A DNA stretch of 64,000 bases, from contig CM073898.1 in NCBI GenBank assembly GCA_037176705.1, positions 26,892,488 through 26,956,487 of the forward strand, in the 5' to 3' direction. The translations under genes and the position numbers were made by a program. The notes beneath the pieces are model-generated. The model was given only the letters and a program-made list of their open reading frames with translations. It had not been told where the DNA came from and did no database searches. Source of the stretch: Molossus alvarezi. Lineage: Eukaryota > Chordata > Mammalia > Chiroptera > Molossidae. Position 1 is the stretch's first letter. The number at the start of each line of letters is the position of its first letter. Positions 10,718 through 22,415 of this stretch are shown here, piece by piece.

Positions 10718-12080
10718 AGAGAACCCAGACATTGACTCAAGATAATATGCTCAATTAATATTTGACAAAGGTGGCAAGAGCATACAGTGGAATTAAGACA
10801 GTCTCTTCAATAAATGGTGTTGGGAAAATTGGACAACTACTTGCAAAAAAAATGAAGCTAGACCACCAATTTACACCATACACAAGAATAAACTCAAATG
10901 GATAAAAGACTTAAATGTAAACCATGAATCAATAAAAATTCTCGAAGAAAATGTAGGTAACAAAATTTCAGACATCATACACAGCAGAATTTTCACTGAT
11001 ACATCACCTAAGGCAAGAGAAACAAAGGAAAAAATAAACACATGGGGCTACATCAAACACAAAAACTTCTGCACAGCAAAAGAAACAATCATCAAAATGG
11101 AAAGGAAACCCACCATATGGGAGACCATAATTGCCAATGATGCATCAGATACGGGATTAATTTCTAAAATATATAGAGTACTCATACAACTCAACAAAAG
11201 GAAGACAAAGAACACAATTAAAAAATGGGCAGAGGAATAAAATAGACACCTCTCTAAACAGGACATACATACAAATGGCCAAGAGACATATGAAAAAATG
11301 CTCAACGTCACTAATCATCAGAGAGATGCAAATTAAAACAACTATGAGGTATCACTTCACACCTGTCAGAATGGCTACCATCAACAAATCATCAAACAAC
11401 AAGTGTTGGCGAGGGTGTGGAGAAAAGGGGACTCTAATACACTGCTGGTGGGAATGCAGACTGGTGCAGCCACTATGGTGTTACCTCAAAAAGTTAAAAA
11501 TTGAACTGCCATTTGACCCAGTGATCCCACTTCTAGGAATATACCCTAAGAAGCCAGAAATACCAATCAGAAAGAATATATGTACCCCTATGTTCATAGC
11601 AGCACTGTTTACAATAGCTAAGATCTAGAAACAACACAAGTGTCCATCAGTAGATGAGCGCATAAAAAAGCTGTGGTACATGTACACAATTGAATACTAT
11701 GCAGCTGTAAGAAAGAAAGATCTCTTATCATTTGAGATGACATAGAGGGACCTGGAGAGTATTACACTAAGCGAAACAAGCCAAGCAGAGAAAGACAAAT
11801 ATCACATGATCTCACTTATTTGTGGAATATAATGAACTAAACAAACTGATGAACAAAATTGACCCAGAGACATAGAGGCAGGGTACAGACTGACAAACCC
11901 CAGAAGAGAGGGTGTTAGGGGAGAAGAGATAAACCACAGAACTTATATGCATGCATGCTTAACCAATGGACATAGACAACAAAGCTGGGGATGGGGCAGG
12001 GGGGTTGGGGAGGAGGGTGTCGATGAGGTAAAAAGGAGAAACATCTCTAACAAAAACAAATTAATAAAAATAATTTTTAA
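10718..12080 (+). mobile_element. 5'-truncated L1 LINE with 3' end of ORF2
   Basis: The body begins inside ORF2 and runs through the ORF2 end (about 11832), a roughly 250-bp 3' UTR, and an A/T-rich tail. It is bounded by the exact 10-bp duplications at 10708-10717 and 12081-12090. It aligns by eye along its length with the L1 at 24.5-30.1 kb, starting at the position equivalent to about 28735, so both come from related L1 lineages. Differences include a 12-bp loss here near 11480, between repeated TATGG motifs, relative to the other copy. Severe 5' truncation is the usual L1 outcome. Confidence 0.95.
10722..11832 (+). pseudogene. L1 ORF2 C-terminal remnant (broken)
   Basis: Only the region after the reverse transcriptase domain remains. 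The longest open part, 11275-11628 (117 codons), contains the cysteine-rich C-terminal segment, with CWRGCGEKG and HCWWEC giving the CX3C/HX4C-type spacing seen in L1 ORF2, followed by the conserved [12 protein letters not shown] block. Frame changes occur upstream of 11275. A stop follows at 11626-11628, and a TAG replaces a Trp codon near 11741. There is no start codon or enzymatic domain, so it cannot encode a working protein. Confidence 0.9.
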
Positions 12081-12090
12081 AAAATCATCC
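12081..12090 (+). repeat. Target-site duplication, right, of L1 at 10.7 kb
   Basis: AAAATCATCC, identical to 10708-10717. Confidence 0.9.
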
Positions 12091-12299
12091 CCCACAAACT
12101 GTCACTGTGGGAGAAAATATTATTATTCCGATCATACTGCTATTAACCAAATTAGTGTTAGAGCTCTACCTTTGGAACTGTGTTCAGATGCTGTCCATCG
12201 ACACCTTATTTTAAATTAGGTTCCTGTATTGGATTCTTCTTGCTTCTAAATATTTGATCCGCTGTTTCTGGTTTGGGAAATTCTCTGCCATATGAATTT

Positions 12300-12515
12300 G
12301 GGTAACTCCCTCTGCCCACTACCCAGTCCTCTGCCATGCCTTCTTCCTCCTGCATCCATTATTAGCACTACCTCCCACCTTCCTCTCGAATGGAAGCTCC
12401 ATGAGGGGTGAGGGGACTATGTCTTATTGCCTTGCTTAACCCCAGGGCCTAGGGCATAATTGTGCCTGGTAGACAGCAGGTGTTCAGTAACTATTATTCC
12501 ACCAATAAATGTAAG
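12300..12515 (+). mobile_element. L2 LINE 3' end, sense
   Basis: GGAAGCTCCATGAGGGGTGAGG (first 20 near 12391), CCCAGGGCCTAGGGCATAAT and TGCCTGGTAGACAGCAGGTG, then TTCAGTAACTATT reproduce the L2 3' terminal order in sense orientation. Confidence 0.75.
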
Positions 12516-15180
12516 GCAGAGCTTGCTTTTCACCATAGATGTTGACAAGTCTTGTCTTTGTCACTAGTCTCTGGGCACCTAGAGTGTGGGCACATAACCT
12601 GTGATCAGCCAGACGCCTGGCTCTGCTTCTCCATGGGAACTACTGAAGCAGGAAAGAAGGGAGCAATGGCGCGTCCTCTCTAGGGTGGTGGAACCAGCAG
12701 CAACATCTGATTTCTAGGTACAACAGTGATCACAGTGCCCTTTGGAAGGAAGTGCATCATCCAATACGGAAGGGGCAGTGGTGTAAGCAGGGTGCCAGGG
12801 GTCGGAGGGCTGTGTCCTTACTGGACATGGATAGATGGAGTCTGACTGTCCATCCTGCCCTTATTGCTGACCATGCTCCAACTCTGCTTCTCTATTTCCT
12901 AGGGATGCTGCTCGCTTCCCAGTATCCTTACAATAAGTCATTTGCATGCAACTTTATCACAGAGGCTCTCCTTGATAATTCTACATAAAGGGCGCTCCCT
13001 GTCCCTATCACCCAAAGCCAGTGAGAAGGGCTTGAGGGCTTGAAACGTGTCTGGAATTCTGGGAACATCATGTCCAACATATTCTCAAAACGGTAAAGGT
13101 GAAAGTCGATACTGTCACTTGGTTTAGCAGGGCAGAGGGAGAGAGGGCTGAGGCCTGCATTTGGCACTTACCTGAACCAGAGCAGTGTTCAAAGGCCGAG
13201 ATCAGTGATTTTCGTGAACTGGATGTGGGCCACGAACACAAGAGGACTTGTGCTGTGTAGTCATTCTAGGTTCTCTCCATCAGGGCCACCTGGCATGTGA
13301 TGGGACCTCAGCAGAGAGAGGCTGGCGATGGAGGGGCGAGTCAGAGAAAAGTGCAATGTGTCACCTGCCTCTTGGGAATGATCATTTATCCTCCTCACTG
13401 CTGGGATCTCTTCAGAATCCAAGACCGTTCCCAGGAGAGGAAGTCAGACACCAGTGAGGAGTTATCGTACTAAACAATGAGTAAGAGCTTTCTGGCACTT
13501 TCTTATTTCCACTCCCTCTTTCTTTCTCCCCACAAGTCAGCTGTGACTGGGTTAGCAAGAGCAGGGGACAGAGAGTGAAACCAAGCAAACTAGGAGAGAA
13601 CAGATACCCGTCCTGCCACCACCCCCTCCCAGCCCTCAGCCTGCGGGCATCAACCTACGGCCAGCCTCCAGGGCCCACGGAAAAGGGCTCAAGGTTATAT
13701 CAAATGCAATTGCTCATTATATGGGACCAGGTATTCTGCTTTCTAAATTGGGACTATGTTAATGTCTTAAAATGACTGCAGAGTTTCTACTAACAATTAC
13801 CTTTAATCACGTATTGTTCAGCTTTGTATTGAGGTTGAAAAGAACGGGGAGGAAAAACTGTTGCTTTGATGATTGTTCCCTGTAAATCCTACATGTTCAA
13901 AATACAGTTACTTTTAAATATGAGGAGCTATTAAGCCAAGACAAGGCAAGTGATACATTCTTCTCATCTTAGTCATCGCCCCTCTTCCCTCAGGGATCAC
14001 TGTTGTCCTTTTACTCTGATTTCTCTCATCAAATAAAAACATATAGTGAACTCTTGTTCAATTGAAGACTCTTAACTATGTTATTAGTGGCTAAAACTTA
14101 CGCTCTCTCTCTAGAATAATGACCACATAAAAAAGATGCCCAGGAAAATAATGTTAATAAAAAAATAATTATACCAAGGCTAGAATGTCTGGCAAAAGAG
14201 AGATGACATTTTATATATAGCACCTTTCTGGAAATGCTCCAAAAATACTATGTAGAAAATTTCACATATGATCTGAGCACATCAGACATCCAGGATTTGT
14301 TGAGCAACTAAACTGATAAATTGCTCTTTTACAAATGGCATAGTTGGTGGATGTTAAGCAAATTTAAACATCTGGGATATGGAGGAAGTTGGTGAAGAGT
14401 GTGAAGCAAATGAAGGTCAGAGGAAAAGAGGAAGTTGTATAGAACGTAGGAGCAGATGTTTGAGCATGAGAGGAAAATCAACCAATTCATGCTTGGAGAG
14501 CAAATACTAATTATGAAAAATCAGCCACATTGTAGAACAGTTATTCTGGGGGGAGGGGGGGAGGATTAATATTAAGTAAACTAACAAAGCACTGTCTCTC
14601 AGAAAAGAGAAAATCTGTTTCTTCTAAATAAATAAACTAATTCAAGTATTAGAGAAAGAATCAATTGTTCAATAATTATTTCTGAAGTCCTATTAAATAA
14701 TCAATATGGTGGAAAATGACATAGACTCTAATATGTCTCAGTCCTTTATCTAATTCTTGAAATGTTAATTGACAGTGAACCATTTTATGTATTTCCCCTA
14801 ATCAACTGCATTTTTGGTTGTCTCACAGACATCATAGTTTTAGAGGTAGAAGGAATATTTCAGAATGTTTCGTTAATATTCAGCCCCAATTTTGCTCACA
14901 ATAGTTTTTTTACCTGCTGGATAAGTATTCTTATTTTAAGTGCCTTGCTTGATAATTTCTTTATTGAAAAGTAGGTTATATGTCATCATATACAAATAAC
15001 ATATGACTTTTGTAAACATTATATACATATTTAATGTGTCTGTATGTAGTATTACATCCTTTTCTGTTGTCTACATTTACACATTTTCACTTTGTTGGTA
15101 TAGAACCGCTATCTTTATTTTATAAGTGCTTTAACATTTAGTGGCTATTTTCTCATAATTCAGCTCAGTGTTGTTTCCTT
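12516..15180. other. Unassigned sequence
   Basis: 12.5-13.8 kb is moderately GC-rich. It holds short frames on both strands with no recognisable product or paired splice sites I could defend. From 13.8 kb it is AT-rich. A purine-rich G-run lies at about 14549-14563. No RNA gene was recognised. Confidence 0.5.
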
Positions 15181-15445
15181 AATAAAACTTTCCCTGTGAG
15201 CAGGACCCCTGCTTCATACTCTGTATTTCTAGATATGCACTTAGCATAACTGTAATGAGTGAAAATTATAATGAGTGTAATTTCTGTTTAATATCTAGTT
15301 CTGCACTGTTGTGTAAGCTCATTGTGGGTAGAGAATATTCACTCTGGTGTTTCTAGAATCTAGCATCGTACCTTGCACAAACTGGGTACACCTAAAATAT
15401 TACCTGACCCATATGAAGTTCTCAATAAATGAACCTGAAAAATAA
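15180..15445 (+). mobile_element. L2 LINE 3' end, sense
   Basis: GTAAGCTCATTGTGGGTAGAG near 15314, TAGAATCTAGCATCGTACC and TTGCACAAACTGGG, then AGTTCTCAATAAATGAA near 15417 match the terminal L2 phrase order. Confidence 0.65.
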
Positions 15446-18045
15446 TAACTGAGAACCCACTTTGTGCTACTTTTAATTGTGAAAATTATATAGTAGCCAT
15501 TGTTTGGTTTGGGGCCATTTTTCTTGGCCAACATACGAGTCTTCCTCATCCAAAATTGCCAGTTTCATCCTCCAGGCCCCTTAAGAGTAATTCTCCTTTA
15601 TTTATTCAACAAGTATTTGTTTCCACCTGTTATGTGTGAAGCAGAATTTATCTTCTGAATTTTACATTCCTTTGATTACTTGCTACATACCAGCTAACCA
15701 GATGATTCTAAATAATTTGAGTTGGAAGTGCCCTTAAAGACTACACAGTCAAAATTATTTTGTAATAAAACATTCCTTCAGTAACTCACCTGAAAATGAG
15801 TTGTTTGACACTCTTTGAACATTTTTAACCAACCTAAAGTAACTCACTTCTTTGCAAGAAAGCCCAACCCTGTGCTCTACCTCTCAAATTATGGCAAAGT
15901 TCTTTGTGTTCTGAACTCTTCCATCCCACTCTAAACAAAACCCTCCACTTTCATAAGATGGACTTTCTGTATTGGAAGAAAACTCTTATGCCTTCTCAAG
16001 TACATTTAAACATCCATGTCTCCTTCACCTGTTCGTCATTGAAGTTCTTTACAGATGTTTTGCCTTATTGGTCATTTACAGTTTATTAACTCTTTAAAAA
16101 TGTGGTGTCTCAAGTGAGTACATCATTCCCAGATGATCAAGTTAGTGCTTTGAACAACTTTTGCATTATATGAGCTTCATAAGAATCCAGGATTCAATAT
16201 TAACTCACTGGTAGTTTGTCCTGATATCACAGAGCAGGATAAAAGCACAACTGCCATTAGTTAGACTTTTCCCAACGCCACAGAAAAAAGTGAATAGTCC
16301 AATACCATGGATGCACAGCTATGATTTAGCGATTCATTGACTTTCACAAATGTCAATGATAAAGAACCAATCAACCATTGCTTTGAATTGATCTAAGAGT
16401 CTGCTCCATCTCCTCCACCTTGACAGGTTAGTGATATAAAACAATTAAATTGTTTATGCTACAAAATTTAACAATTATCAACAAATATATTCAAAGAATG
16501 CCTGCTGAGAAAATATGCTATGATACAAGAGGAATAATAGAGACTGTGAAAAAAAGTACTGATGTCTTCTACTTTGGTCTGAGTATCACATATGGTAGAA
16601 TTTATTTCAGCAGATTCAGATCTAGATGCTTAATTAGATTATGTCCCCTGAACATAATTTTGCCATAGACAATAAGATATATCCTTGTTTCTAACAAATA
16701 GTTCTCATACTCATAATGTGTTTTATATATGAGCCATTCTATGTTTGATTTTTTAAATTGTTACATTCATTTTGCAAAAACATAGACTATAGCATATCAA
16801 TGAGTAAAAGTCAGAACAAATAAGTAGAAAATGGGAAAATATGCCCAAGAACACTGTATTAATGAGATCTTTTAAAATTGTTTTAAAGATCTTTTATTAG
16901 CATCATCCTAATCTAGCGTATGTAATATAACCTTCAATGGACTTGCATAAATCGTTTTTGAGAAGAAGGTGGTATACACAAGCCAAGTATTTTTTAAATA
17001 TCCATTTTCTAAAAAATTATTCAATCAATGACATGTATTGTATGTATGACATATGCCAGGCTCCTGGGTTACCAGTAGTGAAAACACAGGCTTTCTTGAG
17101 GATGTGGCATGAGAGATGACATGTGTAGATGTACAGCTCCATCCTGTTAAATACTGATTTACCACTACTCAGATTTTCTCTTTAATATTTGACAATTTTC
17201 AGCACTTTAAATATATACCATGTCCCTGGAAATTACTTTAGTTATAGAAGATAGCTGATTGAGAGAAATATTTCACATTTCTCTCTTTGTGTACTTCTCC
17301 AGTAAGAGAGAATGTAGTTTGGATTGCCTTTGTAAAGTGATTGTCTCAGAGCGCTTAATCACCTTCCATTTTCTTGAATAAAGCACCTTGTAAACCTTTC
17401 CTATTTTGAAAGTTGTGTAGAAGATAATTGGATATGTCAACATGGTAGACAGAGGAATAAAACATCCATTCCCACAATCTGCTCAAAACAGAGAACCAGA
17501 AGTTCAGTTGAGATACTTCCTTAAAAATAAGCAAAACTACCAACTCTCACTACTTGGTCTTTACTCTGACTCTAAGGAGAGAGGGGCGGGAGGGAAGAAG
17601 CCCTCGGCGGTGCCTGCTGACTCAGACTGGATTTCCCTCCGTTGCTAAAAAGGCAGAGCTGGGTTGCATAACAGAAAGCTTCATGGTCAGCCGTGGCACT
17701 GAAACAGACACTGTGCTTAAGTACTTTTTCATGCTCCAGTAAGTAAATTGTTAATGGACAGATAACACCATCTTAATCTCTGATACTACTTCATGGAAAA
17801 CCAATACAACCAGTCCCTGGGAAGGAGGATTTCAAAACAAGTGAGGTTAAAAAGTTTAAAGCCAGCTGACTGCATATCTGGCTCTGAGTTTAGCATTAAC
17901 TTTCAGATTGGAATGAGTGTTTGAATAAAAGTGCAACCTTTTAGAAGTAAGAGCTATTAAAGAGCGAATAGTTAGAAAACTAAAGGTCTTTGTACATGTG
18001 TAAAATATCACAAGATTAGACGAAATGCCAGGCTCGCCTTTGCTG
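15446..18045. other. Unassigned AT-rich sequence
   Basis: A mostly AT-rich stretch without recognisable repeats, coding frames longer than about 90 codons or RNA genes. A fragment near 15600 (TTTATTCAACAAGTATTTG) may be a short L2 remnant. Confidence 0.5.
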
Positions 18046-18063
18046 TGACCACAAGGGGGCCAC
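18046..18063 (+). promoter_or_regulatory. CTCF-like binding motif
   Basis: TGACCACAAGGGGGCCAC agrees closely with the vertebrate CTCF core, whose usual form is CCACNAGGGGGCGC with C or A at the variable place. The run CCAC-A-AGGGGGC is intact. Differences lie only in the flanking CA after the core and the A before it. The 18049-18072 region is also bounded by CCACA and TGTGG, giving a 5-bp inverted arm pair. No surrounding repeat was recognised. A single motif match does not prove occupancy. Confidence 0.55.
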
Positions 18064-18870
18064 CTTCTGTGGATAGAAATAGACCGAAAGCAAGTAGCGG
18101 CTTTTTCATCTACAATCTTCCTCTCCCCCAAACTCAGGGAGAAAGCTAGTCAGAGACTATAAATGCCAGGAAATTGCCACGAGATAGAAGTTAAGAGATT
18201 CGAGTCTGTTAAAATGCTCTTAGGATAGACTCTTGCCATCTCATTTCATAGGGTGTGAATATGCAGGCAAATTCTTTTTGAAACACGACTCTTAAGATTT
18301 TGGGTTTGTCGTTGTTTTGAGAGCCTGTTCTGCACGTGGAAGGAATGAACATGTTCCCTTTTAACTGTCAAAAGGGAAGTCTCATATGACAGTGTGCTTT
18401 TGAACAAAACCAACTGTGTGCTTTTTTTAAAGCTAAGTGACCAAAGGTTGGGGGCGGGGTAAGGGTGAGGCAAAGGAAAAGAAAACCAAACATTTTGCAC
18501 TAAGCCGTTAATCTCCTCATTCCTATTTTGTTTTCCTCCCATCCAAATCATCTTTACTTTCAAAGGTTACTTAAGTTCACGGGAGTTCTTTCCTTGTGTC
18601 GTTTTGGTATTACCTATAGTGATTTGATTTCTTCACCTGCCTGAGATTTTTCAGGACTGTGCTCATGTCTTGGAAATCTTCATACCTTCGCAGAAGACGG
18701 GCTCCTTGGAAGATCTCAGGGAAGGTGCAGAGAGGGTAGACAGTGCTGCCCCACCGAGCCGTCCGTCTGTCCGGAGGTAGATTGCAATGCTGTGTGAGAC
18801 CATGGCTATGTGACAGGAAAGAATGTTGGGTTTGGAAGTAGAAGACTGCTAGAATCCCACAAGATAATCA
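18064..18870. other. Unassigned sequence
   Basis: Moderately balanced composition, with a GGGGGCGGGGT run near 18450. No gene or confident repeat was seen. Confidence 0.5.
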
Positions 18871-19185
18871 TGATGGTAATAACAGTAATACTGTAACGAG
18901 AACACGTGTCACGGACTGAGTGCAACTCTGTGTCAGGCGTAGCATGAAGTGCCTTGCAAACAGCTCATGTATTCGTTGCATCAACTTCCTAGGCTATTGG
19001 AATCCTGTTTTACAGAGGACTCAGAGGACTAAAGATACCTGTCTCAAAGAACACGGTGCTAGTAATTTGTAAGAAGCAGAAAGAGAAATCAGATCTGTCT
19101 GCTCAGTTTCACTATCTGTAAAACAAAAGTATCATTTACCTCCAGTTTTGCTGGGCTTGAATAGGACTACATGAGCCTGTAAACC
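18871..19185. mobile_element. MIR-type fragments, antisense then sense
   Basis: 18895-19090 reads as an inverted MIR-like unit: CACGGACTGAGTGCAACTCT, GTGCCTTGCAAAC, CTGTTTTACAGAGGACTC and GTGCTAGTAATTTGTAAG. Directly after, CACTATCTGTAAAACAAAAG and GGACTACATGAGCCTG read as the 3' half of a MIR in sense. Both are strongly diverged. Confidence 0.5.
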
Positions 19186-19850
19186 AAACATAAATATCTA
19201 TGCAAAAGTGTTTATACTGCAGCCAACAGCCATATCGACCAGGGGCAGAGTGGGAAATGGACTCGGAGTAAGCATGAGGCAGGGGAAGCAGAGGGACTTT
19301 TCTGCCCAAGGCCAGGCTTCTGTGCCTTTGCGCCAGCCTGGGAGTCTCTCTTGGCTCCCCTGATGGTCAGCGTTACTCCTTTAAGACCCCAGCACAGCCT
19401 TTTCTGTCCTGCTGGTAAGAGGACTGTGGCATATTTCTGGAAGGGGAAGTGGGGTGAAGATTCAGTTTCATTTTGGGATTAGAACACTTTGCTTAGTGAA
19501 GAACAGAGGACAGAAGAAAGCTTGAGGGCTGAAGAACAGACAGACTCGGTCCTCTCTCGGGACAGATGGGGAACCTACCCCTCAGGCCTCAGCTCCAACA
19601 ACACCCATGAAGTGGCTCCCTGACCACCTTCTGGGGGGCTAGTCTTTGAACAGGGAAAGAATCATAACGTTTGTTGGCAGAATCCTCCCATAGGAACAAT
19701 TCCAAAACTGTAGCCAAGGAAAAAAACATTTCTCTAAATCTCCAAGGAGGCAATACGATATAGTAGCACCTTATTAAAGAGCCAGTTTTCAGATTTTACA
19801 GCCCAGTGTGGAGTGATGGAACTTACTTACCTTTACAGGATCATACACTT
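19186..19850. other. Mostly unassigned; possible L2 scrap near 19.57-19.65 kb
   Basis: The phrase CAGGCCTCAGCTCC ... GGCTCCCTGACCACC resembles a piece of sense L2. The rest shows nothing recognisable. Confidence 0.4.
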
Positions 19851-19854
19851 CTTT

Positions 19855-20000
19855 TTGAAAACATCTATTTATTTATTTACTGGGGTAAAATACATATGAC
19901 TTAAAACTTACTATCTTATGCATTTGAAGTGTACATTGCAGGGGTATTAAGGCTATTCATGTTACTGTGCAACCTTCCCCATTGTCCATCCCCAGAAGTC
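19855..20000 (-). mobile_element. Old L1M 3'-UTR-like fragment, antisense
   Basis: TACTGGGGTAAAATACATAT, TTGAAGTGTACATTGCAGGG and GTGCAACCTTCCCCATTGTC follow the order of the well-known inverted L1M 3' UTR. The same type of sequence opens the larger antisense L1M at 42.06 kb. Confidence 0.65.
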
Positions 20001-20009
20001 ACTTGCAGT

Positions 20010-20790
20010 AATTGAAATGACACCAGAGGACTTCACGCTAAGTGAAATAAGCCAGACGGGAAAAAAGTGCATAATCTCACTTACATGTAGAATCTAAAAA
20101 AAACCCAAAAAACACAAAAACACCCCAAAACAGAAATACCAAACTCGCCCTGGCCAGTTTGGTTCAGCGGTTAGAGCGTCGACCTGTGGTCCAGAGAGAC
20201 CCGGGTTCGGTTCCCGCTAAGGGCACGTACCTCGGTTGCAGTTTGTCCCCGGCCCTGGTTGGGTTGTGCGGGTGGCAACCACTCGATGTGTCCCTTTCAC
20301 GTCGATGTTTCTCTTTCTCTCTCTTCCTCTCTCTCCCTCCCACTCTATCTGTACAAAAACATGGAAAAATGTCCTCAGGTGAGGATAAAAAAAAAATGAC
20401 TACCAAACTCAAAGGAACGGAGATCAGATCTGTGGTCACCAGAGGCAGAGGGTAGGAGGCAGGGGAACTGGAGGAAGGTGGTTAAGAGACATAAACTTCT
20501 AGTTATGGGACAAATAGGGCTGGGCTGTAAATTACATGATGCCCACAGCTGACAGTGCCGTGTGATATATGGCAGAGTGGCTAACAAAGCAAATCCTAAG
20601 AGCTCTCATCACAAGGAGAGACTTTTTTTTTCTTCCTTTTTGTTGTATCTATATGAAGTGATGGATGTTACCTGATTCTCTTGTGGCAGTCATTTCACAA
20701 TATATGTAAACCAGACCATTATGCTGTATACCTTAAACTTACATTGTGATGTATGCCAATTTTTCTTAATAAAACTGGAAGAAATAAACC
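20010..20790 (+). mobile_element. L1 3' end, sense, interrupted by a SINE
   Basis: CTAAGTGAAATAAGCCAGAC near 20037 and CTCACTTACATGTAGAATC encode the last part of ORF2. After the SINE at 20147-20400, the 3' UTR continues: GTGGTCACCAGAGGCAGAGG, then TATACCTTAAACTTACATTG near 20727, ending in TTTTTCTTAATAAAACTGG. This is an older L1 (L1MA/MB-like) than those at 10.7 and 24.5 kb, because it differs from them throughout its 3' UTR. Confidence 0.75.
20147..20400 (+). mobile_element. Ves-type bat SINE inside L1, long form
   Basis: The head GCCCTGGCCAGTTTGG starts at 20147. An A-box-like segment and the B box GGTTCGGTTCC follow, then the second unit, a CT-rich run and the 3' hairpin TCCTC-AGGT-GAGGA at 20372-20385, and finally a short A tail. 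A perfect 10-bp duplication, TACCAAACTC, sits at 20137-20146 and 20401-20410 and splits the host L1 3' end. Apparent frames on both strands are SINE-derived noise. Confidence 0.95.
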
Positions 20791-20799
20791 CCACTGAAA

Positions 20800-20960
20800 T
20801 CATTGGTACACCAAGTAGAAAGGTGGTTCCCAGAGATGGGAGAAGAGGGAAGATGAAGAAGAAGAAAGGAGAAAGAAATAGAAAGTGGTTGCCAAGGGGT
20901 GGGGGGCGGGGGACATTTCTAACATTTTGCTTCGTGTCCTTATCTGTGTGTTAAAAACAA
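20800..20960 (+). mobile_element. Second L1 3'-UTR-like scrap
   Basis: AGAAAGGTGGTTCCCAGAGA and GTGGTTGCCAAGGGGTGGG repeat the theme of the L1 3' UTR just upstream (compare 20433 onward). This suggests a partial duplication or a second old insertion. It is purine-rich. Confidence 0.4.
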
Positions 20961-22018
20961 ACACAGAAAGCTGTTTTTCCCTGTGCCTATCAAGGCACAG
21001 TCATCAAAACTTTGATGACATTAAATATGTATAAGTTTTTCTTCCACCAAGAAACCGGTGAAATTGTGTGGATATTTTACTTACATCCAGGGAAAATATG
21101 CATCATTTAAGCACCATCCATCACTTGGAATGTGCAATCACATACTTATGAGGGCGAATGTGATGTGTTTGACTTTAAAACATGTGGCTCATTGGAAAGC
21201 AGGGAGAGAGAGGTTTCTTATTATCGTTTTAACCTTTGACTGTTGATGCAGATTCTGAACAGAAATTTTGGTATTTTGAAGGTCTTAAGCACAGGATAAT
21301 ATTGCTGTAAAATTTTAGGATCTTCATTTCACATCCCCTAATTGTTTTTCTTTTCTTTTTTTATTGTTTTTCTAAATTTGTCATTCATATCTGGAACGCA
21401 TAAACAATGCTTCTTTTTATAAACAGAAATATATTAACTTATTCAAGACTGATCAGACTCTCCTAGATACCTAGAATTCCAATAGTGTTGAGAAAACAAA
21501 GATGAGGATCTTTTAGGTACTTAATGGATCTTCAGTAGATGAAAAATTCTGTGTGTATGCAGATGGTGCAAAGGTGAATAGAACATGATGACATTCTGAG
21601 GTGGTTTGTGAGGAGTGGGAAGGAGCCATAGATTCACAGCTACTTGCTCAGATAACCAGAGATGTCTAAGGATAAAACTTAAAATGGAAGACTTCTGATG
21701 TCAGTTTGGCAAAGACATTGAACACAAGGTATTAATAATATCAGAAAAAGAAGCAAAAGGTACAAAGCACAGTAAGGCTTTATGATGACTAACATCTGGT
21801 TGGAACATATGGGCAAAGACACTAATCATATTATAGAGAAACATATGTATTAAACCAGATACAGAGTAAGAATATCTACAAATGAGAAACAATGAAGAAT
21901 TTGAAAGTAATATCTTCTTACATCTGGATTCAAAAACCCTGCCATTCACTATACTTCCTACTAAATTTGTATTTCTTCGGGAAAAGAATGTGGAAATAAC
22001 CAGCCCAGTGTTAAAATT
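20961..22018. other. Unassigned sequence
   Basis: AT-rich. The 135-codon minus-strand frame at 21701-22108 runs into the mariner MITE and has no family features. Nothing else was recognised. Confidence 0.5.
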
Positions 22019-22145
22019 CAGGGTGGGCAAAAGTAGGTTTACAGTTGTTTGTCTGGAAAATAATACAATAATTAATAAATAATAGTATAACAATAAACTG
22101 TGTTTCACATACTCACCACTGTAAACCTACTTTTGCCCCACCTTG
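22019..22145. mobile_element. Mariner-type MITE with long terminal inverted repeats
   Basis: The ends read CAGGGTGGGCAAAAGTAGG on the left, and the reverse complement of the right end reads CAAGGTGGGGCAAAAGTAGG. A 19-bp inverted repeat is perfect between 22027-22045 and 22118-22136. The interior is an AT-rich stretch of about 70 bp with no transposase. The right flank is TA, the mariner target; the left flank is TT, so the left TA has mutated or the end is off by a base or two. The terminal motif resembles mariner elements known from several Laurasiatheria. Confidence 0.8.
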
Positions 22146-22289
22146 TATAGAATTTCTCTTTTGAAGTTGTAAGGCTCAAAGACAAATCAACATAAAGAAG
22201 TTCTCTCTACGTAAAAAAAGGATATGCTTTTATAAGACTCTGTTCTTCTCCCGTGCATAAAATGTAACAGTTGTTAGGGACCTTTAGTA

Positions 22290-22415
22290 ATCACTAACTT
22301 TAAGCTCTTATTCTATGGTCAAAGAAGCTTAGATCCAGAAAACGATAATAAATTTACTAAGATCACAGAACTGGGGAGTTGGAGAACCCAGCCTAGACTT
22401 CCTCCATCAAAATAC
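22290..22415 (-). mobile_element. Probable MIR fragment, antisense
   Basis: GGTCAAAGAAGCTTAGATCC, TTTACTAAGATCACAGAACTG and GAGAACCCAGCCTAG give the inverted MIR order (oligo-paired core, then the head). Confidence 0.5.

Noticed and set aside
20159..20455. Plus and minus frames of about 90-100 codons
   Set aside because: They run through the Ves-type SINE; similar frames recur at 7566, 35116-35465 and 47163-47492 because the same SINE is present.
21701..22108. A 135-codon minus-strand frame, checked as a possible transposase
   Set aside because: It enters the MITE from outside, has no DDD/DDE-type or helix-turn-helix pattern, and the MITE interior is too short to code.
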